Shown in pieces: positions 33,067-41,982 of a DNA stretch of 64,000 nt (position 1 is the stretch's first letter; each line of letters begins with the position of its first letter). Under the pieces are notes generated by a model. The model searched no databases. It worked only from the letters and a program-made list of their open reading frames with translations, and was not told where the DNA came from. Origin of the DNA: Mariprofundus erugo. GTDB lineage: Bacteria; Pseudomonadota; Zetaproteobacteria; Mariprofundales; Mariprofundaceae. Both the position numbers and the translations under genes were made by a program. The stretch spans positions 94,829-158,828 of the forward strand of contig NZ_VBRY01000008.1 in the NCBI RefSeq assembly GCF_005818865.1, read 5' to 3'.

Positions 33067-34473
33067 TCACGTGTCCCGGCCGTGCGCCTCTGAGTGGAGT
33101 CTTGCGCATATAAATGGTATTGCGACCAGTACGGTGAACAGGGCGGCATTGGATGGAACCTGTAAATTAAAATCTACGGTTGAGTGGATGAGGATCGAGA
33201 TGATGCCCATCAGGCTGGCAAAGCTCATGCCCAGTATCAGTCCTGATCGTCGCTGTTTGAGGGTGATCAGGGTGCGAATCAGGGCATAGATGAGCAGCAG
33301 TGCAAGTGGTGTAAAACCAGCAAGCCCAAGTTCAAGCAACAGTTCAAGATAGTCATTGTGTACATGGTCGATGTAATAGGTCGGCCCATCCTGTTTATAG
33401 CCCGGAAAGGCGCTGAAAAAATTACCGGCACCGATGCCACTCAGGCGGAAGTCGGATGTCATCGCCAGTGTATCGGCGTAGACATCGCCCCGTTGTGCTT
33501 CACTGGTGGTGGTAGTCTGCTCGATACGATCGACCACCTTCTGCAAACCCACCCATGAACCGATAATCACGATATCCAGTACGATCAGACTGACGATAAA
33601 GATGGATACGGCCCTGGATGCATGTCTGGAGAGGAGCAGGAACAGAACGCCGCTGATCATCAGGCTGATAAAGAATGCCGAATTGCCCATGCGCGAGTGG
33701 GTCATGACGAGGGCAATGCACAGGATCATCAGAATGATGCGCAGGCGTGCCTTGGGCCCGAGAATGGTTTGACTGATATGGCGGATGCGCTGTCGCCAGC
33801 CGGAAAATTGATGGCTGTGCAGCATGGAGATCAGCAGGCCTATACCAATGGCGAGAGAGATCTCCAGCATGCCGGCAAGATGGTCGGGATTGGAGTGAAA
33901 GCCCTTGGCGCGCCCTGTTGGTATGACCGGTTTGTCGAGATCGGAATAGCCGTAGAGATGAACGGTGTACTGAATGCCGGATAGTTCGAGAACAATCGCA
34001 AACAGTGCATGCAAAAAGGCAGAAGCGGTGATGATATAGGCAAGCCATTTCAGTCGTTCGCGTGTATGCACGAGTAGCAGTGTTAATGCGAATAACAGCA
34101 CAAGTGCCAGTGATTTCTGAAGCTGTAATACGGTGATATTTGGATCCAGCGCAATGGTGTCTTGACCCGGAATGGAGGCCGCCACCGGGGAGAGCAGCGA
34201 CAGCAGCGATGATGGTAAGGGTACAATCTGAATAAGAATCCAAAGTGTTGTGCTGCTGATCAGGATGAGTGCGGTGTGGTTATGAGAGAAGGTGGCTGGC
34301 ATGGCCATGCGCCGGGTCGCTATCATCCAGATTGTGGCTATGGTTAGCAGGAATATCCAGATCTCCATGGCGGATGTCGCCCATGGAAATTTTCCACCCA
34401 GGGGAATCGGCAGCCAGAAAAACAGGCTGCCATAAAGTATGAATATGGCTGACTCAATGCGCTGGTTCAGCAT
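33067..34473 (-). CDS. O-antigen ligase/polymerase family membrane protein (second Wzy-like)
   Basis: About 468 residues, polytopic. THSRMGNSAFFISLMISGVLF, the periplasmic loop FRLSGIGAGNFFSAFPGYKQ...YYIDHVHNDYLELLLELGLAGF and flanking helices are clear Wzy_C (O-antigen ligase superfamily) marks. It runs toward the exopolysaccharide genes, its 3' end 61 nt from theirs, and may be the polymerase of that cluster. ATG 34473 is used (GGAGCC about 8 nt upstream) rather than the TTG one codon before. It differs from the polymerase-like protein at 15351. Confidence 0.88.
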   Translation of the reverse strand: MLNQRIESAIFILYGSLFFWLPIPLGGKFPWATSAMEIWIFLLTIATIWMIATRRMAMPATFSHNHTALILISSTTLWILIQIVPLPSSLLSLLSPVAASIPGQDTIALDPNITVLQLQKSLALVLLFALTLLLVHTRERLKWLAYIITASAFLHALFAIVLELSGIQYTVHLYGYSDLDKPVIPTGRAKGFHSNPDHLAGMLEISLAIGIGLLISMLHSHQFSGWRQRIRHISQTILGPKARLRIILMILCIALVMTHSRMGNSAFFISLMISGVLFLLLSRHASRAVSIFIVSLIVLDIVIIGSWVGLQKVVDRIEQTTTTSEAQRGDVYADTLAMTSDFRLSGIGAGNFFSAFPGYKQDGPTYYIDHVHNDYLELLLELGLAGFTPLALLLIYALIRTLITLKQRRSGLILGMSFASLMGIISILIHSTVDFNLQVPSNAALFTVLVAIPFICARLHSEAHGRDT

Positions 34474-34513
34474 CAATCAATGGCTCCATGAGTTGATATG
34501 ACTTAACGGCGAA

Positions 34514-34549
34514 TAAAAAAAAGCCCCGGACGACCGGGGCTTTTTTTTA
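34514..34549 (-). terminator. bidirectional rho-independent terminator
   Basis: AAGCCCCGG and CCGGGGCTT form a 9-bp stem with ACGA loop and long A/T runs on both sides. On the minus strand it ends the Ala-rich protein transcript. Confidence 0.88.
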
Positions 34550-34564
34550 TTCGTTCGCATCTGT

Positions 34565-35239
34565 TCAGCTAACCGCGTTGCCGCCGCCGCCGCCGGAGGT
34601 TGCAGCTGCGGTGGTGGTTGCAGCTTTTGCTGCAGTGACGGCGTTACCTACAGCTGTACCGGCTGCAGTCGCAGCCTGGGCTGCGGTTGGGTCAGCAGCT
34701 GTATTTGCAGCAGCTGTGATGGCTGCAGCCTGGGTCGGGGCAGCCGTAGTGGCTGCAGCAGTAATCGCAGCCGCCTGGGTTGGAGCCGCAGTGACCGCTG
34801 CAGCAGTAATGGTGGCAGCCTGTGTCGGTGCAGCTGTCACTGCAGCTGTAGTGATTGCTGCGGCCTGTGTCGGTGCACTGCTGACGGCTGCGGCGGTAAT
34901 AGTGACTGCTTGCGCCGGTGCAGCTTCTACTGCTGCTTTGGTGATATCCGCAGCTGCTGCAGGTGCAGATTTAACCGCAGCGGCGGTGACTGCAGCAACG
35001 GCAGTTGCATCATTGCCTGCTGCTTTAACAGCAGCGGCTGTGATCGAGGCTGCCTTGTCAGGGCTGGCTGCTACCATGGCGGCGACAGCTTCAGCTGCGC
35101 TTTTTCCTTCACCAGTCAGGGCGGCCATCACCTGCTCAATGGTCTGGCCTTCTGCCAGGGCCTGGTTGATATCAACTTCGGCATTGGCAACGCCTGCGCC
35201 CAGGAAAAGGGCGACGAGCAAGATTGATATTTTTTTCAT
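34565..35239 (-). CDS. secreted Ala/Thr-rich 15-residue repeat protein
   Basis: 224 residues, unrecognised. A signal peptide (MKKISILLVALFLGAGVANA) precedes a short unique region (21-56) and about eight repeats of 15 residues (57-179), the cleanest being TAAPTQAAAITAAAT-like units at 120-134, 135-149, 150-164 and 165-179. One unit carries a 3-residue expansion. An Ala/Thr stretch and GGGGG close the protein. No charged or aromatic residues occur in the repeat part. RBS GAGGA is present and a strong terminator follows, so it is a real single-gene unit. It could be a surface or fibre-forming protein; function is unknown. Confidence 0.8.
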   Translation of the reverse strand: MKKISILLVALFLGAGVANAEVDINQALAEGQTIEQVMAALTGEGKSAAEAVAAMVAASPDKAASITAAAVKAAGNDATAVAAVTAAAVKSAPAAAADITKAAVEAAPAQAVTITAAAVSSAPTQAAAITTAAVTAAPTQAATITAAAVTAAPTQAAAITAAATTAAPTQAAAITAAANTAADPTAAQAATAAGTAVGNAVTAAKAATTTAAATSGGGGGNAVS

Positions 35240-35426
35240 GATTTCAGTTCCTCATAAGGAAAGCATCCTGCTTTCAGGATTTAATTGAACCCGATTATAG
35301 CAGCTATCGATGAACCTGCAAGCTCGATCCATTCTTTCATGTGCCCCCTCCGGGGTCAGGTCTCGATTTGCTATTTTTTGTCATGACATCCATGCATTCT
35401 GACTCTGTCCGGCCTCGTTTTCTCAT

Positions 35427-36128
35427 ATGGCGAAAGTTTTTCGCTGTAGTAATCTGCCGGTCGTGAGTGCATCCTCAAACATCGGTGGTCATCGTGGCAG
35501 GCGTGGTCCGGGCCTGTTGCTGCGTGGTATAAATCGTGCCTTCTGTCGCGGCTGGCATCGCCTCTCCAGTGTCGGGCAGCGTTTGCCCGATGGTCCGGTC
35601 ATTCTTGTAGGCAACCACTTGTGCGGCCTTGATCCTCTACTGATTCAGGCCTCGGTCAATCGTCCACTCAGCTTTTTGATGGCGCGGGATTACTATCGTA
35701 AAATGTGGTATCTGCGCTGGGGATTTGATCTGGTGGGGGCCATTCCGGTTAGTCCTGGGGGGGCGAACCGCCATGCAGTGCGTGAGGCAATCGATGTGGT
35801 CAGGGCAGGGCATGCACTTTGCCTGTTTCCGGAAGGGGCGGCCAATCCGCCGATTCCGTTGCATCGTATTCTTCCCGGTGCTGCTCTGATTGCGCGACAG
35901 AGCGGGGCGCCACTGGTTCCATTCAGGGTATCGGGTGTATTGCCATTCGATCATGTCCACCTGTGGAAGCCATTTTATCGGCGTTCACATGCACGGATTG
36001 TGATCGGAGAGCCGGTTTGCTTGCCGCCTGCCGCAGATGACGGTGATGCACGCGAAGCCATTCGTCAGGATACCCGCCTGATTCGCCATGCTATTCATGC
36101 GTTGGCCCGTTTTGATATAGCGGATTAG
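35427..36128 (+). CDS. PlsC-like lysophospholipid acyltransferase
   Basis: A 233-residue acyltransferase: VGNHLCGLDPLLIQ supplies the H-x4-D catalytic pair, FLMARDYYRKMWYLRWGFDLVGAIPV the second block, and LCLFPEGAANPP the acceptor-binding FPEG motif. The family transfers acyl chains to lysophosphatidate or related lysolipids at the inner membrane. The N-terminal ~35 residues are not conserved, and the start (ATG 35427) lacks a clear ribosome-binding site, so an internal start is possible. No operon partner is adjacent. Confidence 0.83.
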   Translation: MAKVFRCSNLPVVSASSNIGGHRGRRGPGLLLRGINRAFCRGWHRLSSVGQRLPDGPVILVGNHLCGLDPLLIQASVNRPLSFLMARDYYRKMWYLRWGFDLVGAIPVSPGGANRHAVREAIDVVRAGHALCLFPEGAANPPIPLHRILPGAALIARQSGAPLVPFRVSGVLPFDHVHLWKPFYRRSHARIVIGEPVCLPPAADDGDAREAIRQDTRLIRHAIHALARFDIAD

Positions 36129-36216
36129 CCGCCCCGCCCAATCGGGCATCATATGAATGTTTGAAACATGGTAAGCCGGCTGAATATTTATTCTGCTGAT
36201 CTGCAGCGCAGGCCGG

Positions 36217-36442
36217 TTAAGGAATCGCTGATTAATCCAGCGATTCCGTGCGGGCCATGGACGGCTCGCCAAACCAGACACATAAGTGCTTGATTTGTAA
36301 GTAAAGGTAAAATGACTCGGGCATCATGCCCTCGCCCTGCGGGCGGCCGTTGGCCGTCCAATCGGCTTCCTGCCTCTTTGTCACGCTTTTGCCTTTACGG
36401 ACTGATTTTTGCCAGGAGGGCAATAAATCAGCATCTCCTTAA
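36217..36442. repeat. TTAA-ended foldback repeat (family F), copy A, 226 bp
   Basis: Left end TTAAGGAATCGCTGATTA and right end (reverse complement) TTAAGGAGATGCTGATTTAT are terminal inverted repeats. Inside, GTAAAGGTAAAA (36301-36312) pairs with TTTTGCCTTTAC (36387-36398). It lies 10 nt downstream of the third pilT-like gene. This fills most of the 36129-36452 gap. Other copies are at 51059-51252, 51249-51405 and 56897-57120, with fragments at 46415, 53440 and 61904. Confidence 0.8.
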
Positions 36443-36452
36443 TCAGCAGTCG

Positions 36453-37547
36453 TTATGATTTTCCGAAATACATGGCAAAATCTTCGCGGTGAACCGTATG
36501 CGGCAGTGCATGCTCATAGCTGACCTGCTCCTCCTCAACCAGTCGGCGCAGGTGCTGATCAAAGCTTTGCGACCCGTAAAGGTGATGGCCCTCTTCCATG
36601 GCTCGCTCGATATCGTTCCAGTGATCCGGATCAAGAATGAAGTGGCGAATCACCGAGTTGGCAATCATAATCTCCTGGGCGACGATGCGCCCCTTGCCGG
36701 CTTTCATCGGCAGTAACTTTTGTACAATAATTGCGCGCAGGTTTTCTGATAGTCGTTGACGGATGCCTGCCTGCTCCTCTTGCGGAAATGAGGTGATGAT
36801 CCGTTGCATGGTGCCAATGGCTGTGGTGGCGTGTACCGTGGCCATCACCAGGTGACCGGTCTCTGCCGCCTGCAGGGCCAGCTGTATCTCTTCGCGGCCG
36901 CGCACTTCGCCTGCGACAATGACATCCGGAGTTTCGCGCAGTGCATCGGTGAGTCCCTGGCGATAACTTGCAACATCTGTACCGATTTCACGCTGGCTGA
37001 CAGTGCCCCGGAGGTTGTTGTCATAGCGAAATTCGACCGGATCCTCGAGTGTGACGACATGAATCGGGCGGTGGCGAATCATGTGATTGAGAATCGATGC
37101 CATGGAGGTCGATTTGCCGGAGCCTGCAGCTCCTGCCATCAGAATCAGCCCGTTGCGATATTGGGCAATATCTTCAAAGACGGCTGGTAACCTGAGAGTC
37201 TGGAAATCAGGAATCTGTTGCGGGATGAGACGAGCCACAATGCCGAAGTTGTTGTGGGTGCGCAGTACGTGGATGCGGAAGTGGGCAATGCCGGCCAGCG
37301 TATAATGAAAATCAAGGTTTTGAGCCGCTTCGATGTCCGGCTGTGCGGGCAGGCTGCGTGCCAGATGGCGAATCATGTCGATGGTGATGCCACGGTCAGG
37401 TTCAGCGACCCGTTCCGGTGGAACCGTGACAATGCTTCCCTGAATGCGCATACGTATCCGGTCTCCGGTGCGAACAATCAGATCGGAGGCGCTATTTTTG
37501 TGCGCAATCATTAACAGTTCATCGATCAGATGGCTATGCGAAGACAT
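36453..37547 (-). CDS. third PilT/PilU-family ATPase
   Basis: A 364-residue hexameric secretion-type ATPase. LMAGAAGSGKSTSMASILNHM (Walker A), TLEDPVEF (Asp box), PDVIVAGEVRGREEIQLALQAAETGHLVMATVHATTA (Walker B and His box) are intact. The C-terminal AIRNLIRE motif of PilT is changed to SVIRHFILD. It would act on a type IV pilus as an accessory retraction motor or regulator. Third gene of a minus-strand operon after pilT and pilU, 29 nt behind pilU with GGAG-type RBS. Confidence 0.88.
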   Translation of the reverse strand: MSSHSHLIDELLMIAHKNSASDLIVRTGDRIRMRIQGSIVTVPPERVAEPDRGITIDMIRHLARSLPAQPDIEAAQNLDFHYTLAGIAHFRIHVLRTHNNFGIVARLIPQQIPDFQTLRLPAVFEDIAQYRNGLILMAGAAGSGKSTSMASILNHMIRHRPIHVVTLEDPVEFRYDNNLRGTVSQREIGTDVASYRQGLTDALRETPDVIVAGEVRGREEIQLALQAAETGHLVMATVHATTAIGTMQRIITSFPQEEQAGIRQRLSENLRAIIVQKLLPMKAGKGRIVAQEIMIANSVIRHFILDPDHWNDIERAMEEGHHLYGSQSFDQHLRRLVEEEQVSYEHALPHTVHREDFAMYFGKS

Positions 37548-37576
37548 CAGGGCTGCTCCTGCTCACTGCTTTGGTA

Positions 37577-38734
37577 TCAGATGCGCAGCTGAATGCCGCT
37601 ACCGCTGCCGGAAAGCTTGTCCAGATCATCGCCATTGCCGCCGGCATCCTTGAGATCGACCATTTTGATTTGCAGACGGAGATTGTTGACCGAATCGGCG
37701 TGGCGCAGTGCTTCATCCTCACTGATATAGCCATCCATCCACAGCTGCAGCAGTGCCTGATCGAATGTTTGCATGCCGTAATTTTTTCCGGCCGCCATGG
37801 CGGCCTTGATTTCGTTGATATCCCATTTACCGATCAGGTCGGCAATGCGCGGCGTATTAATCAGAATCTCAACGGCCGGCATGCGCGTCTCTTCCGGTGT
37901 TTTCACCAGTCGCTGTGACAGAATCGCTTTCATATTCATGGCAAGGTTGAGGCATACCTGTGTATGCATCTCTTCAGGAAAAAAGTTGATCACGCGCTCA
38001 AGTGCCTGGTTGGCATTGTTGGCATGCAACGTTGCCATGCACAGATGGCCGGTTTCAGCGAATTCCAGCGCATGTTCCATGGTTTCACGATCACGTATTT
38101 CACCAATCAGGATGACATCCGGTGCCTGGCGGAGCGTATTCTTCAGGGCAGCCTTGAACTCATGGGTGTCCGTGCCGACCTCTCTCTGGGTGATGACCGA
38201 ACGTTTGTGCTCATGCACAAACTCGATCGGATCTTCAATGGAGATAATGTGGCCTGCTGATTGGGAGTTACGCCAGTCAATCATGGCGGCAAGTGAAGTG
38301 GATTTGCCTGAACTGGTTGCACCGACCATCAATACCAGTCCGCGCGGTGCCATGACAATGTCCTTGAAGATTTGTGGTAACCCCATTTCATCAATGGTGG
38401 GGACCTTTGTTTTAACCCGGCGTATGACCATGCCAACCTGTCCGCGCTGGCGGAAGATGTTGACGCGGTAGCGGCCGATATCGGGAAAAGAGAGGGCCAG
38501 ATTCATCTCATATTCGGCCGAAAAGGCTGCTTTCTGGCGTTCGGTCATGGCGCTGTTGGCCAGCTTTTCGCATTCGGTTGCCGTTAACGGTGGTTGCTTC
38601 AGGGGCAGGATGGAGCCATTGACGCGGTAGGAGGGGGCCATACCGGCTGTAATATATAGGTCGGATGCCTCGTGCTTATCCATCAGGGCAAGCAGTTGTT
38701 TGATCGATGGCTGTTTTGGTTCACTGCCGGTCAT
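37577..38734 (-). CDS. pilU: type IV pilus retraction ATPase PilU
   Basis: 385 residues. SIKQLLALMDKHEASDLYITAGMAPSYRVNG, GATSSGKSTSLAAMIDWRN (Walker A), SIEDPIEFVHEHKRSVITQREVG, PDVILIGEIRDRETMEHALEFAETGHLCMATLHANNANQALERVINFFP are typical PilU features, as is NTPRIADLIGKWDINEIKAAM in place of AIRNLIRE. It assists PilT in pilus retraction at the inner-membrane machine. RBS AGGAGAG; 93 nt after pilT. Confidence 0.95.
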   Translation of the reverse strand: MTGSEPKQPSIKQLLALMDKHEASDLYITAGMAPSYRVNGSILPLKQPPLTATECEKLANSAMTERQKAAFSAEYEMNLALSFPDIGRYRVNIFRQRGQVGMVIRRVKTKVPTIDEMGLPQIFKDIVMAPRGLVLMVGATSSGKSTSLAAMIDWRNSQSAGHIISIEDPIEFVHEHKRSVITQREVGTDTHEFKAALKNTLRQAPDVILIGEIRDRETMEHALEFAETGHLCMATLHANNANQALERVINFFPEEMHTQVCLNLAMNMKAILSQRLVKTPEETRMPAVEILINTPRIADLIGKWDINEIKAAMAAGKNYGMQTFDQALLQLWMDGYISEDEALRHADSVNNLRLQIKMVDLKDAGGNGDDLDKLSGSGSGIQLRI

Positions 38735-38827
38735 GGTGCGGTCTCTCCTGTGAGTGTAAACGGAACATAGGCGCTGCGGGGCGTATGTGTGGTCTGTCCC
38801 GCAGCGCTTTGGATCGGTTGTGCCGTA

Positions 38828-39874
38828 TTATGGCGCTCCGAACAGCTTCTTGTTGTTGGCCTTTTCCATGGCGGCCTGCATGGTGATCTTGTGTGATTTG
38901 ACCAGCAGTTGCAGGTGGGAATCGAGCGTCTGCATGCCTTCGCGCATGCCTGTCTGCATCACAGAAACCATCTGGGCAACCTTGTTTTCACGGATCAGGT
39001 TACGGATGGCCGGTGTACCCAGCATGATCTCAAAAGCAGCGACACGTCCGCTGTCATCGGCCGTTTTGATCAGTGACTGGGATATCACTGCACGCAAGGA
39101 TTCTGAAAGCATGGCACGCACCATCTCTTTTTCGGCGGCCGGGAATACGTCAATAATACGGTCGATGGTTTTCGGTGCTGACGACGTATGCAGTGTGCCG
39201 AAGACCATATGGCCGGTTTCTGCTGCTGTCAGGGCGAGGCGGATGGTTTCAAGGTCACGTAACTCACCGACCAGGATCACATCGGGATCCTCACGCAGTG
39301 CACTGCGCAGTGCATTGGCAAAAGAGTGGGTGTGCGGGCCGAGCTCACGTTGCGAAATCAGTGAGTTTTTCGAGTGGTGAACGAACTCGATCGGATCCTC
39401 AATGGTCAGAATATGACCGCGTTCCTGCTCATTGCGGTGGTTGATCATGGCAGCCAGCGTCGTTGATTTACCGGAACCGGTGGGGCCGGTCACCAGGCAG
39501 ATGCCGCGCGGGGTCATGGCGATTTCGCGAAAAATCTGAGGGCTGTTCAGCTGGTCCAGTGTCAGTACTTCAGTTGGGATCACACGAAATACGGCAGCCA
39601 TACCACGCTGCTGTTCAAATGCATTGACACGGAAGCGGGCAATGTCACCGAGTGAGAAGGAGAAGTCGATCTCCATATGCTCTTCAAAATGTTTGCGCTG
39701 ACCGTCATTCATGATGTCATAGACCATCGCCTGAATCTCGCGACGATCAATCGGTGGCATTTTGATACGGGTCATATCGCCGTTGATTCGAATCATGGCC
39801 GGCTCACCGGCCGACAGATGCAGATCGGATGCTTTGTTTTTTACTGTAAAGGCAAGTAGTTCGGATACTTCCAT
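38828..39874 (-). CDS. pilT: type IV pilus retraction ATPase PilT
   Basis: 348 residues from ATG 39874 (MEVSELLAFTVKNKASDLHLSAGEPAMIRINGDM), which has GGGGAG about 6 nt upstream; the frame is open further but the extra residues are not PilT-like. GPTGSGKSTTLAAMI (Walker A), EDPIEFVHHSKNSLISQRE, DPDVILVGELRDLETIRLALTAAETGHMVFGTLHTSSA, and the AIRNLIRE retraction motif are all present. It powers pilus depolymerisation for twitching. First gene of pilT-pilU-pilT3. Confidence 0.97.
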   Translation of the reverse strand: MEVSELLAFTVKNKASDLHLSAGEPAMIRINGDMTRIKMPPIDRREIQAMVYDIMNDGQRKHFEEHMEIDFSFSLGDIARFRVNAFEQQRGMAAVFRVIPTEVLTLDQLNSPQIFREIAMTPRGICLVTGPTGSGKSTTLAAMINHRNEQERGHILTIEDPIEFVHHSKNSLISQRELGPHTHSFANALRSALREDPDVILVGELRDLETIRLALTAAETGHMVFGTLHTSSAPKTIDRIIDVFPAAEKEMVRAMLSESLRAVISQSLIKTADDSGRVAAFEIMLGTPAIRNLIRENKVAQMVSVMQTGMREGMQTLDSHLQLLVKSHKITMQAAMEKANNKKLFGAP

Positions 39875-40042
39875 GAGAGCTCCCCGTTTTGAATTCAATG
39901 CAGAGGATAGAAGGGGGCGGTCATCTCGGCAAGTTACAGCGCAGGCTGGTCGATCGTGGATACGATGCCGATACGGTGACGATCTGATATGTGGAAATGC
40001 ATGCAAAAGCACTCAATCACCGATTGAAAGGTTTGCCCATAA

Positions 40043-40078
40043 ACAAAAAAAGGAGCGATACAAATATCACTCCTTTTA
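40043..40078 (-). terminator. terminator after tRNA-Leu
   Basis: On the minus strand AGGAGTGATA pairs with TATCGCTCCT (one G-U pair) around a 4-nt loop, followed by a T-run. It lies 8 nt beyond the tRNA 3' end. Confidence 0.8.
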
Positions 40079-40085
40079 TATTGAC

Positions 40086-40172
40086 TGGTACCGGAGGCCG
40101 GACTCGAACCGGCACGCCCTCGCGGGCAATGGATTTTGAGTCCATCACGTCTACCAATTCCATCACTCCGGC
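40086..40172 (-). tRNA. tRNA-Leu (anticodon CAA)
   Basis: An 87-nt class II tRNA including encoded CCA. Reading the minus strand: acceptor GCCGGAG against CTCCGGT (first pair G-U), D-arm with AATTGGTAGAC, anticodon stem ATGGA/TCCAT with loop CTCAAAA (anticodon CAA, reading UUG), a long variable arm (TGCCCGCGAGGGCG) and T-arm GCCGGTTCGAGTCCGGC. Confidence 0.96.
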
Positions 40173-40272
40173 ATGAGCAGCAGATGATCTGAAGACGGCG
40201 CGAAGCATTGTCATCCGCGCATGGCCTGTCAAGCGGATGTATTTGTCATAAGATGCAGGCTAGCGTGCGGCT

Positions 40273-41397
40273 ATGAGTGATGAGATAGCGAATCTGGCGA
40301 AACATATTGTCGACGGATTACAGCCGTTGAAAGGTGTGCGCGTTATTGCCGCAATGAGTGGTGGTGTGGATTCATCTGTGATGGCCGCCCTGCTTAAAGA
40401 GGCGGGCTGTGATGTGGTCGGCGTCTTCCTCAATGTCTGGGACTATTCTCGTGATGAGGTCGCAGGTCATGGCTCATGCTGCTCGCTCGATGACTCCTAT
40501 GATGCACGCCGTGTGGCTGATCATATCGGAATACCTTTTTATGCCATGGATATGCGCGAAGAGTTTCGTCGCAGTGTCATTGATCCGTTTATTGCTGATT
40601 ATGAAACAGGACGTACGCCCAACCCGTGTGAGCGCTGCAATCGCTTTGTGAAATTCGGGGCATTGCTTGATGCTGCCGATCGGCTGCAGGCGGACTATGT
40701 CGCAACCGGACACTATGTCCGGCGCGCAGATGATGAGCAGGGCTTGCATCTGTTTAAGGGAAGTGATGCACGCAAGGATCAGAGTTATTTTCTGGCAACG
40801 ACCAGCAGGGCGCAGGCCGGGCGCATTCTGTTTCCGGTTGGTGGTCTGGAGAAAGACGATACGCGCAGACTGGCTCGCTACTATCATATTCCGACCGCAG
40901 AGAAGCACGAGAGTCAGGATATATGTTTTATTCCGGCAGGTGACCGGATTGCATTTCTCAAGCGGGAAGGGGCATCGGCCGGTTTCCGTCCCGGCGATAT
41001 TGTCGATGGTGAAGGGCGTATGCTCGGACGCCACCAGGGCATTGCCCACTATACACTGGGGCAGCGTAAGGGGCTCGGGTTGCCTGATGGGCCATGGCAT
41101 GTGGTGGGGCTCGATGGTACCACCGCTCGTGTGGTGGTGGCTCATCCTGAAGATGCGATGATTCGAGCCGTTGAGGTGACAGATTTTACCTGGCTGCGGC
41201 TGCCTGAAGAGGGTGAGGTGTTGACTGCCAAGGTGCGTTATCAAATGCAGCCGGCTATTTGCCAGCTTGAGCAGGCAGAAGGTGGTCTGCGATTGACGTT
41301 CGAGCAGCCACAGAAACCGAGTGCACCGGGACAGGTGGCTGCACTCTACGCCGGTGATGAGTTGCTGGGCGGCGGGATTGTCAGCCGTGTGATTTGA
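40273..41397 (+). CDS. mnmA: tRNA-specific 2-thiouridylase MnmA
   Basis: 374 residues. The PP-loop AMSGGVDSSVMAALLKEAG, VFLNVWDY...GSCCSLDDSYDARRVADHIGIPFY, the catalytic Cys of TPNPCERCNRFVKFG, ATGHYVR, KDQSYFL and the second Cys in ESQDICFIPAGD are all present, with the C-terminal beta-barrel HYTLGQRKGLG onward. It thiolates U34 of tRNA Glu, Gln and Lys using sulfur relayed from IscS. It is divergent from the tRNA-Leu gene. The start at ATG 40273 fits the family. Confidence 0.97.
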   Translation: MSDEIANLAKHIVDGLQPLKGVRVIAAMSGGVDSSVMAALLKEAGCDVVGVFLNVWDYSRDEVAGHGSCCSLDDSYDARRVADHIGIPFYAMDMREEFRRSVIDPFIADYETGRTPNPCERCNRFVKFGALLDAADRLQADYVATGHYVRRADDEQGLHLFKGSDARKDQSYFLATTSRAQAGRILFPVGGLEKDDTRRLARYYHIPTAEKHESQDICFIPAGDRIAFLKREGASAGFRPGDIVDGEGRMLGRHQGIAHYTLGQRKGLGLPDGPWHVVGLDGTTARVVVAHPEDAMIRAVEVTDFTWLRLPEEGEVLTAKVRYQMQPAICQLEQAEGGLRLTFEQPQKPSAPGQVAALYAGDELLGGGIVSRVI

Positions 41398-41517
41398 GTT
41401 CGGAGTCCGTTGAATCCGGTGCTCCGATCATCGCCATGTGAATGCTGGCAGCGCGAGGCGTTGGTCTTGGCCTGATGATGTTTCTATTGTGCTGATAAAT
41501 CAGGACTTATCAGTGTT

Positions 41518-41551
41518 AACCCTGCAGAAGAGAGGGATCTTCTGCAGGGTT
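41518..41551. terminator. bidirectional terminator-like hairpin
   Basis: A perfect 14-bp stem (AACCCTGCAGAAGA against TCTTCTGCAGGGTT) with 6-nt loop between the convergent mnmA and the small flagellar-regulon gene. T-tracts are weak (TTGTTTCTGTC on plus). Confidence 0.7.
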
Positions 41552-41561
41552 GTTTCTGTCG

Positions 41562-41882
41562 CTATGCGAGCAGGTCTATCTTGGTTGTTTCAGGTTGCCG
41601 TGTGACCGGATTGCTGGGTCTTGCCTGTTCGGCCGCTTCATTATCTGCGACCTTTTCTGCAGCCTCATTATCTGCTGCCTGATGTGGTGCGACCTGTTCA
41701 GTGTTGGCAGCCGGTTTGTTGTGCAATTCGGCGCTGGCCAGTTGGCGAGCCTGTGCCGACAGTTGTACCGTATCGGTAGCTTTCCGCGATTGTTCGGACT
41801 GATTGATATGTTGTTGTTGTGTTTGATTGAGGTTGCTGAAGTCGGCAACGGCAACCGGGGTAATGGTAGGTGAAATGACCAC
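41562..41882 (-). CDS. small hypothetical protein of the flagellar regulon
   Basis: 106 residues, unrecognised. The protein is polar and low in complexity, with TDTVQLSAQARQLASAEL (residues ~37-54), a D-x-V-x-[IL]-S-x-x-A-R-type stretch often seen in small flagellar-associated proteins, and a C-terminal KIDLLA. GTG start at 41882 with AAAGGAG 7 nt upstream. A sigma-28-like promoter (41983-42009) points at it, so it is probably expressed with late flagellar genes. It lacks the C-terminal sigma-binding helices of FlgM, so it is not called as FlgM. Confidence 0.65.
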   Translation of the reverse strand: MVISPTITPVAVADFSNLNQTQQQHINQSEQSRKATDTVQLSAQARQLASAELHNKPAANTEQVAPHQAADNEAAEKVADNEAAEQARPSNPVTRQPETTKIDLLA

Positions 41883-41982
41883 AGTTTTCTCCTTTCCAGT
41901 CCTGTTCTGACATCATGCCATAGGGACTGTATATTAATACGGAGGAGTCCATGTACCGCCGATTCTGGTTGTCTGTGTGAAT

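Noticed and set aside
33500..34243. Long minus-strand frame inside the second polymerase gene
   Set aside because: It is a shadow of the membrane protein in another frame; the polymerase frame has clear Wzy_C motifs.
34578..35288. A long plus-strand open frame opposite the Ala-rich protein
   Set aside because: It is the complement of an Ala/Thr repeat (GCN/ACN codons) and has no RBS or signal peptide. The minus-strand frame has RBS, signal peptide and terminator.
36232..36423. A small minus-strand open frame in repeat copy A that starts like another at about 51.2 kb (MPSWQKSVRKGKS...)
   Set aside because: The two frames lie in copies of the same repeat. A 5-nt length difference (CCCTCGCCCTGC against CCCCTGC) breaks the frame after about 30 residues, so there is no sign of coding constraint.
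41562..41882. Calling the small sigma-28-driven protein FlgM
   Set aside because: The C-terminal helical sigma-binding part of FlgM is absent; only general disorder and Ser/Gln richness are shared.
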